Shown: in pieces, positions 17,557-25,208 of the stretch
Numbering within the stretch: the first letter of the stretch is position 1
Layout: each line of letters starts with the position of its first letter
NCBI RefSeq assembly: GCF_030732095.1
Contig: NZ_JAVAMQ010000005.1
Location: 180,081-244,080, forward strand
Reading direction: 5' to 3'
Length of the DNA: 64,000 nt
Origin: Paracoccus spongiarum
Lineage (GTDB): Bacteria > Pseudomonadota > Alphaproteobacteria > Rhodobacterales > Rhodobacteraceae
Program-made: the position numbers and the translations under genes
The notes under the pieces: model-generated
Database searches by the model: none
The model's input: the letters and a program-made list of their open reading frames with translations, nothing else
What the model was told of the DNA's origin: nothing

Positions 17557-18930
17557 ATGACGGGCACAGCCGGGGCCGAGGGAAATGCATCGCAGCTGCG
17601 CGATCTGGCCGAGGCTTTGGTCGGCGCGGCGCTGAAGGCCGGGGCCGGACAGGCCGATGCGCTGGCCATGCGCGGCGAATCGATCAGCATCGACGTGCGC
17701 GGCGGCAAGCTGGAACATGCCGACCGCGCCGAGGGCGTCGAAATCGGGCTGCGGGTGCTGATCGGCGGTCGGCAGGCCTGCGTGTCGGCCTCGGATCATG
17801 GCCGGGCCAGCATCGCCGAAATGGCGGGCCGCGCCGTCGCGATGGCCCGCGAGGCGCCGGTCGACGACATGCTGGGGCTGGCCGAGCCGGGGCAGCTTGC
17901 AACCGTCCGGGACGCGGCCGGGTTGCAGATCGCCGACGATCACCGCGATCCGGGGCCCGAGCACCTGCAAGAGCTGGCCCTGCGGGCCGAGACGGCGGCG
18001 CTGGCGGCGCGCGGCATAAGCCAGGTCGAAAGCGCCAATGCCAGCTTCAGCCGGAGGCACCTGTGGCTGGCGGCTTCGAACGGGTTCAGCGGCGGATATG
18101 CCCGCAGCACCCACGCCATTTCCGCCGTCGCGATCACCGGCGAGGGGCTGGGGATGGAGCGGGACTATGCCGCGGAATCGCGTGTCTGGGCCGCAGACCT
18201 GCCCGAGCCAGAAGAGATCGGCCGTATGGCCGCCGAACGCACGCTGGCGCGGGCCGGGGCGCGGCGGCCGCCGACCGGCGCCTTTCCGATCCTCTATGAC
18301 CGCCGTGTGTCGGCCTCGCTGATCGGCCATCTGCTGTCGGCCGCGAATGGCAGCGCGGTGGCGCGGGGCGCAAGCTGGCTGCGCGACGCGCTGGACCTGC
18401 CGGTCCTGCCCGCCGGGATGGACCTGACCGAAGACCCGCTGCGCCCGCGCTATCCCTCGTCGCGGCCCTTCGATGCCGAGGGGCTGGCGACCGCGCCGCG
18501 CCGCATCGTCGAGGGCGGCGTGCTGCGCGGCTGGACGCTGGACCTTGCGACCGGCCGCAAGCTGGGCATGGACAGCACCGCCTCGGCCGCGCGGGGGCTG
18601 GCCTCGCCGCCCTCGCCTACCAACAGCAACGTGATCCTGACGCCCGGCACGGCAAGCGTCGCGCAGCTGCTGGCCGAGATGGGCACCGGGCTGGTCGTCA
18701 CCTCGATGCTGGGGGCCTCGGTCAACGGCACCACGGGGGATTATTCGCGCGGGGCGGCGGGGTTCTGGGTGCAGAACGGCCAGATCGCCTGGCCGGTCAA
18801 CGAATGCACCATCGCGGGCAACCTGCGCGACATGCTGATGACGCTGCGCGCGGCCGACGATGCGCTGCCCTGGCGCGGCGCCGAGGTGCCGAGCCTCCTG
18901 GTCGAGGGGATGACGGTTGCCGGCGCCTGA
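17557..18930 (+). CDS. pmbA: TldD/PmbA family protein (TldE-like metalloprotease subunit)
   Basis: The 457-residue protein aligns by eye with PmbA/TldE: N-terminal 'GADALAMRGESISIDVRGGKLEHADRAEG', central 'YDRRVSASLIGHLLSAANGSAVARGASWL', and C-terminal 'PTNSNVILTPGTASVAQLLAEMGTGLVVTSMLGASVNGTTGDYSRGAAGFWV' elements (seen as separate motifs). TldD/TldE form a heterodimeric zinc protease that processes small peptides and modified microcins; the catalytic site is in TldD, which is not in this window. The start ATG at 17557 follows GAGG. Confidence 0.92.
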   Translation: MTGTAGAEGNASQLRDLAEALVGAALKAGAGQADALAMRGESISIDVRGGKLEHADRAEGVEIGLRVLIGGRQACVSASDHGRASIAEMAGRAVAMAREAPVDDMLGLAEPGQLATVRDAAGLQIADDHRDPGPEHLQELALRAETAALAARGISQVESANASFSRRHLWLAASNGFSGGYARSTHAISAVAITGEGLGMERDYAAESRVWAADLPEPEEIGRMAAERTLARAGARRPPTGAFPILYDRRVSASLIGHLLSAANGSAVARGASWLRDALDLPVLPAGMDLTEDPLRPRYPSSRPFDAEGLATAPRRIVEGGVLRGWTLDLATGRKLGMDSTASAARGLASPPSPTNSNVILTPGTASVAQLLAEMGTGLVVTSMLGASVNGTTGDYSRGAAGFWVQNGQIAWPVNECTIAGNLRDMLMTLRAADDALPWRGAEVPSLLVEGMTVAGA

Positions 18931-19699
18931 CGAGGACCTGGCCCTGCTGCGGCAGGCGGCACGCGCGGCGGGCCGCATCGCGATGGGCTTCTGGCGGCAG
19001 GACCCGAAGGCCTGGGACAAGGCCGACGGCGCCGGGCCGGTGACCGAGGCCGATCTGGCGGTCAACGACGCGCTGCAGGCCCTGCTGACCACCGCGCGGC
19101 CCGATTACGGCTGGCTCAGCGAGGAAAGCGAGGCCGATCCCTCGCGGCTGGATGCGCGGCGCTGCTTCATCATCGACCCGATCGACGGGACCCGCGCCTT
19201 CATCGCCGGGCAGGAGGGGTTTTCCCATTCGCTGGCCGTGGCCGAGGGCGAGCGGATCGTGGCGGCGGTCGTGCATCTGCCGGTCAGCGATCGCACCTAT
19301 ACAGCGACCGCCGAGGGGCCCGCGCTGCTGAACGGCCTGCCGATTGCGCCGAGCGCGGCGGGGATCGACGGTGCAACCGTGCTGACCTATCGGGCCGCGT
19401 CGGAGCCCGCACACTGGGCGCAGGGGCGGGTGCCGCGGTTCCGGCGCGAATTCCGCCCCTCGCTGGCCTGGCGGCTGTGCCTTGCAGCCGAAGGCCGCTT
19501 TGACGCGGCGCTGTCGCTGCGCGCGGCCTGGGAATGGGATATCGCGGCCGGCAGCCTGATCGCGGAACGGGCAGGCGCGCGAGTCACCGACCGGCTGGGT
19601 CATCCGATGCGGTTCAACAGCCCGCGCGGCATGGTCGACGGGCTGATCGTGGCCGGACCGCGCCTGCATGGCGAATTGCTGTCGGCGCTGCGCCGCTAG
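18917..19699 (+). CDS. Inositol monophosphatase-family phosphatase (CysQ-like 3'(2'),5'-bisphosphate nucleotidase)
   Basis: The 260-residue protein carries the metal-binding motifs of the Mg2+-dependent, Li+-sensitive phosphatases: 'TEADLAVN', 'LSEES', 'IIDPIDGTRAFI' and 'AWEWDIAAGSLIAERAGA'. Members hydrolyse 3'-phosphoadenosine 5'-phosphate or inositol phosphates. The start is a TTG at 18917, seven bases after GAGGGGA, overlapping the pmbA-like stop by 14 bp; there is no in-frame ATG before the family sequence. Its TAG stop overlaps the opposite-strand stop of the next gene in CTAG. Confidence 0.9.
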   Translation: MPAPDEDLALLRQAARAAGRIAMGFWRQDPKAWDKADGAGPVTEADLAVNDALQALLTTARPDYGWLSEESEADPSRLDARRCFIIDPIDGTRAFIAGQEGFSHSLAVAEGERIVAAVVHLPVSDRTYTATAEGPALLNGLPIAPSAAGIDGATVLTYRAASEPAHWAQGRVPRFRREFRPSLAWRLCLAAEGRFDAALSLRAAWEWDIAAGSLIAERAGARVTDRLGHPMRFNSPRGMVDGLIVAGPRLHGELLSALRR

Positions 19700-21261
19700 A
19701 TCAGCCCCGAGCGGGTAATCTTCAGCAGTCCCGCCCTGCGCAGCGAGTCGACCGGATAGGCGTCGCTGGCCATCAGCTCCAGGGTGAAATCGGGTTCCAG
19801 CTTCTTGAGCTTCTGCAGCGCCGCCTGGGCGCCCTGCTCGTCGCCCAGCTCATAGCGGATGGCGCTGAGAAAGCGCAGCGCCGGCCGGTTCTCGGGCGCA
19901 TAGCCGTGGGTGGTGGCAAAGTAACGCTCGGCGCTGCGCAGATCGCCGATCCGCGTCGCCGCGATGGCGCGGCGCAGCACCCAGGCCGCCGGGCCCAGTT
20001 CGGACAGCGCGCTCATGTGGGCGGCGCTGGCCTCGGCCTCGGCCTCGCGGTGATGGCCCATGCCGGTCAGCGCGCTGGAATAGGCAAGCCGCGCGATGGG
20101 GTTCTCGTCGTCGATGGCGATGGCGTGGCGGGCCATGTCGAAGGCGGTCTCCGACTGCCCCTTCCAGGCCGCCACCATCGCGTTCACACCCAGCGCGGTC
20201 GGGTTTCCCGGCGACAGCTCGCGCGCCCGCGCGGCCATGTCCGAGGCCATCTCCTCTTCTTCCTGCGGGTTCTTCGCCAGCCGCTCGAGCAGCATCGTGT
20301 GGCGGATATAGGACCGCAGGGCCAGGATCACGGCCCGGTCGCCATTCGGGTCGATCTGCGCCAGCTGTTCGTCCGCACGCCGCAACCGCACCGCCGAGTA
20401 GCTGAAGACATCCTGCAAGGGCATCCGGCGCAGGCGCGGATCGGTGACCACCTCGCGCAGCGCCTCGACGCCGTGCAGGATCGCCACGGTCACGCCGCCG
20501 GCCACCCGCCGCAGATGCGCCGCGCTGTCCTCGGCCGGCAGCACGAAACGGCGCGACCACAGCAGCCGGCCATCGCTGCGCAGCCGGGCCGCGAACAGGA
20601 TGACGATATCGTTGCCCGACCGGTTGGCCAGCGCCCCCAGTTCGATCCCCAGCGAGATCTTGCCGATGCCCGGATCGCCATGCACGACATGAAGGGGCAG
20701 AACGTCACCGACGCGCGAGGCGGCCTCTTGCAGGATCATCGCCGCGGTTACCGCCGCCTGCAGATCGCCCGACATCGGCGCCTGCAGGATCAGCGCGGGG
20801 GTTCCATCGTCAGCAATGCCGGCGGCCAGCTGGTCGTCGGCCTGATCCTCGTAATGGCTGCGGGCGTCGCGCAGCCAGTCCTCGAATTCCGGGTCGGCGA
20901 TGTCCAGATCGGCCGCGAATTCGGGCCGCCTGCCATCGGCCCCCGCGCGCCCCGCCATGTCCAGCGCCACGATCTGCCCGTCAAGGCCGACCCAGCCCGG
21001 CCCGGTCACCACCGCATCGCGATGCGGGCCAAGCGCGATGCGGATCTCGCGCAGCAGCTGGCGGATGCTGGCGGCGCCCTGTTCCTGGTCACGCTCGCTG
21101 AACAGCAGGTCCTGAAGTCGGGGCCGGCCGATCTGCATGTTGACCGAGGTGCCCATCACGGCCAGCGCACCGCGCGCCTTCATCCCGCGCGGAGTCAGAT
21201 TTTCCTGCGCGGGGCCAAGCAGTTGCACGGGCCCGGCAAGTCGCAATGTCAGTTGACCCAC
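19696..21261 (-). CDS. SARP-like transcriptional regulator with C-terminal TPR repeats
   Basis: The 521-residue protein opens with a SARP/OmpR-type winged helix ('LRLAGPVQLLGPAQENLTPRG', 'RPRLQDLLFSERDQEQGAASIRQLLREIRIALG', 'VVTGPGWVGLDGQIVALDM', residues 1-105). A beta-rich middle region follows (about 150-290, resembling adenylate-cyclase-associated tolB-like domains), then helical TPR-like repeats (about 340-510, e.g. 'NPIARLAYSSALTGMGHHREAEAEAS'). The start is a GTG at 21261. It diverges from the PAP2 and peptidase genes across a 112-bp AT-rich gap, so it probably regulates them. SARP proteins are common in actinobacteria and much less so in this group. Confidence 0.8.
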   Translation of the reverse strand: MGQLTLRLAGPVQLLGPAQENLTPRGMKARGALAVMGTSVNMQIGRPRLQDLLFSERDQEQGAASIRQLLREIRIALGPHRDAVVTGPGWVGLDGQIVALDMAGRAGADGRRPEFAADLDIADPEFEDWLRDARSHYEDQADDQLAAGIADDGTPALILQAPMSGDLQAAVTAAMILQEAASRVGDVLPLHVVHGDPGIGKISLGIELGALANRSGNDIVILFAARLRSDGRLLWSRRFVLPAEDSAAHLRRVAGGVTVAILHGVEALREVVTDPRLRRMPLQDVFSYSAVRLRRADEQLAQIDPNGDRAVILALRSYIRHTMLLERLAKNPQEEEEMASDMAARARELSPGNPTALGVNAMVAAWKGQSETAFDMARHAIAIDDENPIARLAYSSALTGMGHHREAEAEASAAHMSALSELGPAAWVLRRAIAATRIGDLRSAERYFATTHGYAPENRPALRFLSAIRYELGDEQGAQAALQKLKKLEPDFTLELMASDAYPVDSLRRAGLLKITRSGLI

Positions 21262-21291
21262 GGAACATACCCGTCGCTGATCTCAGGAAAA

Positions 21292-21323
21292 TGTGTTAAC
21301 CTTCAATCATCAGGAATAACACA
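21292..21323. promoter_or_regulatory. Inverted repeat in the divergent SARP/PAP2 promoter region
   Basis: TGTGTTA (21292-21298) and TAACACA (21317-21323) form a perfect 7-bp inverted repeat with an 18-base spacer. It lies in a noticeably AT-rich 112-bp intergenic stretch between the divergent regulator and effector genes. It could be an operator for the SARP-like protein or a promoter element. The assignment is by position only. Confidence 0.4.
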
Positions 21324-21373
21324 GAAAAACACGCGAGACCGAAAGCGGCGGTTCACCAAAGGGTTTGAGTACG

Positions 21374-22495
21374 ATGTCACTGCTTAACGCTCAGAATGCG
21401 CAAAATGCCCAGAACGCACAGAATGCGCAAAACGCTCAGAATGCACAGGGAGGCGGGATGGGCTCGGGCTCGGCGATGATGGCGGCGGCGCTGATGCGCA
21501 CCCGCGACGCGATCGTCGGCGCCGAAACGATCGTGCCGGATGCCGGGGTCGCCTCGTCGCTGGACGCGGCGCACCGCCTGAAGCGGCTTGACGGCGATCA
21601 CCGGGCGGCGGTCATGGCGGGCGAATTGCTGGAGGATCTGACCTTCACCGCCGAGGAGTTCACCCCGGCCGAGGCCACCGCCCGCACCATGACGGTATTG
21701 CGCCGCACCGCCGCAGGCGGACCGCTGAGCGCCAGCTATGTGCCGCTGGCCGCGATCACCCGTCCGGGGCTTGGGGACTTCAGCGCCGCCACCCCGCTGG
21801 TGGCCGCCTATGCCGAACTGCGCGCCGACCGCGCCGCCGAGATCCAGGTCCAGACGCAGCATCTGGTGCCCTTCTTCGCCAGCATCCTGCCGATCGAGGC
21901 CAGCCGCGCCCCCGCGATCCTCGAGGCGATGTCGCTGGCGCTGGACATGGCGACCTTCGTGGTCATGCGCATCAAGCTGGGCCTTGGCTGCCCGCGTCCG
22001 GGCCAGTTCAGCGATCGCATCCAGCCGATGATCGCCTGTCCCAGCCACGCGACCCTGCCCAGCGGACATTCGACCCAGGCCTTCACGCTGGCCACCCTGC
22101 TGACGCTGATGAACGATCCCTCGACAGGCGTCGCGGCCGACAGCCAGCTGTACCGCCTGGCCTGCCGCATCGCCATCAACCGCACCGTGGCGGGCGTGCA
22201 TTTCCCCGCCGACAGCGCCGCGGGGGCGGTGCTGGGCATCCAGTTGGGCCGCTATCTGATCGCGCGGGCCAGCCTTTCGGCCCCGGCCCAGGTCGGGTCG
22301 GGCAGCTTTGACGGCGCGGCCTTCACCGATGGCACCACGCCGCGCGATTTCCACTATGCCATCCTGAACGGGATGGTCGCGGGCACCGACAGCTCGACCA
22401 GCTTCGCCGCGGCCACCGATGATGTCCGCCCCGCGCCCCTGTGGGGATCGCTGATCGCGCGGGCGGCCGAGGAATGGGGGCAGCGGTGGAGCTGA
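21374..22495 (+). CDS. PAP2 / vanadium-haloperoxidase-fold protein with N-terminal Asn-Ala-Gln repeats
   Basis: The 373-residue protein has the full acid-phosphatase/haloperoxidase signature: K201-x6-R208-P209, S230-G231-H232, and R270-x5-H276-x3-D280. The spacing and the context 'IQPMIACPSHATLPSGHSTQAF' look more like bacterial vanadium-haloperoxidase relatives than lipid phosphatases. There is no signal peptide and no clear membrane helix bundle, so the protein is probably cytosolic. Residues 5-25 are seven perfect NAQ repeats followed by a Gly-rich hinge. The ATG at 21374 was preferred to a TTG three codons earlier. Phosphatase or peroxidase activity cannot be told apart from sequence. Confidence 0.82.
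   Translation: MSLLNAQNAQNAQNAQNAQNAQNAQGGGMGSGSAMMAAALMRTRDAIVGAETIVPDAGVASSLDAAHRLKRLDGDHRAAVMAGELLEDLTFTAEEFTPAEATARTMTVLRRTAAGGPLSASYVPLAAITRPGLGDFSAATPLVAAYAELRADRAAEIQVQTQHLVPFFASILPIEASRAPAILEAMSLALDMATFVVMRIKLGLGCPRPGQFSDRIQPMIACPSHATLPSGHSTQAFTLATLLTLMNDPSTGVAADSQLYRLACRIAINRTVAGVHFPADSAAGAVLGIQLGRYLIARASLSAPAQVGSGSFDGAAFTDGTTPRDFHYAILNGMVAGTDSSTSFAAATDDVRPAPLWGSLIARAAEEWGQRWS
21386..21448 (+). repeat. Seven 9-bp tandem repeats encoding (Asn-Ala-Gln)7
   Basis: Seven consecutive 9-base units each encode Asn-Ala-Gln. The units differ only at third codon positions (AAC/AAT, GCT/GCG/GCC/GCA, CAG/CAA), so the peptide is constant while the DNA has drifted. The tract is lower in GC than the flanking gene. 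Confidence 0.95.
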
Positions 22496-22734
22496 AATAC
22501 GAATGGACGGACCCGAACCAGGACCCCCGACCGGCACGCTGGACGCCTCCGAAGGCGGCCTACGCGACCTATCGCCCCGGCCTTTCGCCCTATCTGCATT
22601 ACTGGCAGGCGCTACGGGCACGGCGTGGCGAGATCGAGCCGCCCCCGGAACTGGGCGAGACGGCGGGGAACGACTTGCCCGCGCAGATGCAGGCGGCCCT
22701 GGAGGAGTTGATTTCGCGGAGCTTCAAGTCGTGA
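22474..22734 (+). CDS. Small orphan protein between PAP2 and peptidase genes
   Basis: A reading frame of 86 codons (ATG 22474; 82 if the GTG at 22486 is used) encodes 'MGAAVELKYEWTDPNQDPRPARW...' followed by 'YLHYWQALRARRGEIEPPPELGE' and a helical C-terminus. It has no signal peptide, no cysteines and no family that I recognise. It overlaps the end of the PAP2 gene and its TGA overlaps the GTG start of the peptidase gene, so the three are translationally coupled. That tight packing is the main reason for calling it real. A linker or partner of the peptidase is possible but not shown. Confidence 0.65.
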   Translation: MGAAVELKYEWTDPNQDPRPARWTPPKAAYATYRPGLSPYLHYWQALRARRGEIEPPPELGETAGNDLPAQMQAALEELISRSFKS

Positions 22735-24485
22735 TCGCCCGCGCCATCATGAGCGCCTTCGAAGAGTTCCTGAACGATCCCGCGGGCGTCCTGCCCGACG
22801 ACGCGCTGAATCCCGATCCGCAGGAACTCGACGATGACGACCTGACCGATCCGGCGCTGGCCTATCTGCACGACGACGCGCTGCCCGATCCCGACACGGG
22901 CTGCATCGTCGCGGTGATCGACGACGCGATCCCCTTCGCCCATGAATTGCTGCGCCTGTCGGGCGGCCACAGCCGCGTCGCCTCGATCTGGGTGCAGGAC
23001 GCGGCCTTCCGCCCCGGCGGCGCGGGCGCTGACCTGCCCTCGGGGATCGAATTGCGCGGTGTCGAGATAGGCACATGGCTGGCGCAGGCGCAGGCTGGCA
23101 CAATTCCCGGCGAGGATGCGATCTACCGGCTGAGCGGCGTTCTGGACATGAACCGCGACACCACGCCCTCGGCCGCCTACGCGCATGGGCATGGCGCCGC
23201 GGTCGCGATGCTGGCGGCGGGGTTCCGGCCCGACGATCCGCAGGCGCGCAACCATCCGGTGATCGCGGTGAACCTGCCGCCCCGGATCACCGAGGATTCG
23301 ATGGGCACGCTGTCCCCGATCGTGCTGCTGGCCTCGATCCTGTTCATCATCAGCCGCGCGCGGCGGCTGTGCCGGCTGATCGAGACGCGCAAGGGGCTGC
23401 CGGCCGGTTCGGTGCGGCTGCCGGTGGTGGTCAATATCAGCTTCGGGCTGACGGCGGGCGCGCGCGACGGATCCAGCCTGTTCGAACAGTTCATGGACGC
23501 GGTCAGCGCGGGTGGCATCGCCGGCCTGGGCAAGGTGCATTTCGTCCTGCCGACCGGCAATCACCGGCTGGCCCGGCTGCATGCGCGGATGACGCCCGGC
23601 GAGGATCTGGGCTGGCGGCTGCCGCCGGACGACCGCACCGTGACCGGGCTTGAAATCTGGGGTCCGGCGCGGCAGGGCCTGCCCGCCGCCAAGATGCAGG
23701 TCAGCCTGGCCGCCCCCGGACATGCGACGGTCACGACCGCCTTCACCGCCATCTGGCAGGTCAGCCTGCTTGCCGATGCCGATGGCAACGAACTCGCCCG
23801 CGCCTATTACACCCCGCGCAACCTCGGCAACGGCCGATGGCGCGAGGGCGTGACGGTCATCATCATGCCGACCTGCCCGGAACGCCTGGGCGAGCCCTAC
23901 GCGCCGTCGGGCGAATGGCGCATCGGCGTCGCCGCCGGGTCGCCCGCGGGCGATTACGACCTGACGGTGCAGCGCGACGAGGTGATCCGCGGCTTTCACC
24001 GCGAGGCGCGGCAAAGCTGGCTGCATGACGGGGTCTATCAGGTCTATGACGAGGCCGGGCGGCTGGTGCTGAACGATCCGCAGCCCAATCCCGGCGGCAA
24101 GGTGCTCCGCAGGGGCACCTTCAACGGCTATGCGGGCGGACGGCACAGCCTGCGCGCGGGCGCTGTGGACCAGCTGTCGCGCAAGCCGTTGCCCTATTGC
24201 TCGATGCTGAAGGACGGACAGGGGGGCGACTGCATGACGCCGGTGGACCGCGCCATCACCCAGCCCGGAATGACGGCCAGCGGACGCGGCAGCGGCAGCT
24301 TCGGGCTGATGTCCGGGACCTCCATGGCCGCGCCGCAACTGGCGCGCTGGGTCGCGGCCCAGATGGCGCAGGGGGCGGCGCTGGATGATCGCGCGGCAGT
24401 GCGCGCCCATGCCGCCGCGCAGGTGCCGACCCAGCCCGGCGAACCGCCCATCATTCCCGATTCGGCAGGTTTCCCGCCCTTCTGA
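22731..24485 (+). CDS. Subtilisin-family (S8) serine peptidase, cytosolic type
   Basis: The 584-residue protein has the S8 catalytic elements: Asp64 in 'AVIDDAIPFAH', His154 in 'HGHGAAVAMLAAG', oxyanion Asn277 in 'LPTGNHR' and Ser531 in 'GLMSGTSMAAP'. Between Asn and Ser lies an inserted beta-rich region of about 250 residues. There is no signal peptide and no obvious inhibitory propeptide. The N-terminus is acidic ('PDDALNPDPQELDDDDL'). The GTG at 22731 overlaps the previous stop (GTGA); an ATG six codons later is an alternative. Cotranscription with the PAP2-fold gene suggests a joint function. The substrate is unknown. Confidence 0.85.
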   Translation: MIARAIMSAFEEFLNDPAGVLPDDALNPDPQELDDDDLTDPALAYLHDDALPDPDTGCIVAVIDDAIPFAHELLRLSGGHSRVASIWVQDAAFRPGGAGADLPSGIELRGVEIGTWLAQAQAGTIPGEDAIYRLSGVLDMNRDTTPSAAYAHGHGAAVAMLAAGFRPDDPQARNHPVIAVNLPPRITEDSMGTLSPIVLLASILFIISRARRLCRLIETRKGLPAGSVRLPVVVNISFGLTAGARDGSSLFEQFMDAVSAGGIAGLGKVHFVLPTGNHRLARLHARMTPGEDLGWRLPPDDRTVTGLEIWGPARQGLPAAKMQVSLAAPGHATVTTAFTAIWQVSLLADADGNELARAYYTPRNLGNGRWREGVTVIIMPTCPERLGEPYAPSGEWRIGVAAGSPAGDYDLTVQRDEVIRGFHREARQSWLHDGVYQVYDEAGRLVLNDPQPNPGGKVLRRGTFNGYAGGRHSLRAGAVDQLSRKPLPYCSMLKDGQGGDCMTPVDRAITQPGMTASGRGSGSFGLMSGTSMAAPQLARWVAAQMAQGAALDDRAAVRAHAAAQVPTQPGEPPIIPDSAGFPPF

Positions 24486-24648
24486 GGACATAAAATTGCG
24501 ATTTCGGCCCGAAAGCGTGTGATTTCACGTCTTCGGTCCGATTCGATTCACGCCGCTTTCACGGCTTGGGTGCAGAACTGATCCAACGACCACGGGTGAA
24601 CGAGGCGACCGCCGCAAACCACACCCGCGGACAGGAAAGGGGAAGCCG

Positions 24649-25122
24649 ATGTCCGTTCATCCAATGTCGAAATTCAACGATGTGATTGCCGCGCTTCAGC
24701 TTCTGGGCGCAGTGCCGGGGGGTGCAGAGAATGATCCGGCCTGCCATGCACTGGAAGCCCTGAAGGCGGCATCGCTGGGGCGGCCGGGGCCGGGCTCTCC
24801 TCTACCCGGTCCCGACCGCCCGACCTGGGCCGCATTTCGCCGCCTCGAGCGTGAGAACCAGATGCTGGTCGATCACGCCGAGATGCTGGCCTGCGCGCTG
24901 GGGGCCTGCCCGAACTGCTGGGGCACGATCGAGGATTGCGAGGATTGCGGCGGCGTCGGCCGGCCCGGTGCCTTCGCCCCGGATCGCGCCTGCTTCGACC
25001 GCTTTGTCCTGCCGGTCATCGCCCGCGTGATGGGGCATGATGACGACCGGTCCGAGGATGACGAGACCCCGATCCCGCCCCAGCGGCGCGGACGGGACCA
25101 CCCGCTGAGCACATCATTGTAA
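24649..25122 (+). CDS. Small protein with a DnaJ-like CxxC zinc-ribbon motif
   Basis: The 157-residue protein has a Pro/Gly-rich middle, a helical stretch ('FRRLERENQMLVDHAEMLACALG') and then two CxxC pairs in 'CPNCWGTIEDCEDCGGVG', like the zinc-binding repeats of DnaJ. The C-terminus is acidic and polar. The ATG at 24649 follows GGAAAGGGGAAG. It is downstream of the peptidase gene on the same strand but separated by 163 bp, so it probably has its own promoter. No family was recognised. It may belong to the same locus. Confidence 0.72.
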   Translation: MSVHPMSKFNDVIAALQLLGAVPGGAENDPACHALEALKAASLGRPGPGSPLPGPDRPTWAAFRRLERENQMLVDHAEMLACALGACPNCWGTIEDCEDCGGVGRPGAFAPDRACFDRFVLPVIARVMGHDDDRSEDDETPIPPQRRGRDHPLSTSL

Positions 25123-25158
25123 CGAGTTTCTCCCTGCTCAGTCCCGCTTGCGGGTGGC

Positions 25159-25188
25159 TTGGCGGGCGGCTGGAAAGCCGTCCGCCAA
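25159..25188. terminator. Bidirectional hairpin between convergent genes
   Basis: A 13-bp stem with one G-T wobble (25159-25171 with 25176-25188) and a GGAA loop lies between the zinc-ribbon gene and the convergent pqiC gene, which is the expected place for a shared terminator. No strong T-run follows on either strand. Confidence 0.65.
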
Positions 25189-25208
25189 ACTTTGTTCGGC
25201 CCGGCAGC

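Noticed and set aside
14710..19092. A reverse-strand open frame of about 1,460 codons
   Set aside because: It runs antisense to DUF2853, DUF2125, the PmbA-like protein and the start of the CysQ-like protein, all with clear family sequence. Its translation is low-complexity Arg/Gly/Ala/Gln text typical of GC-rich shadow frames.
21386..21448. CRISPR-like tandem repeats
   Set aside because: Units are 9 bp, directly adjacent without spacers, in frame, and encode a protein repeat.
24486..24648. Possible RNA gene or gene fragment after the S8 peptidase
   Set aside because: The 163-bp stretch has no open frame with a start, no tRNA-like fold and no convincing hairpin. It is treated as the leader/promoter of the zinc-ribbon gene.
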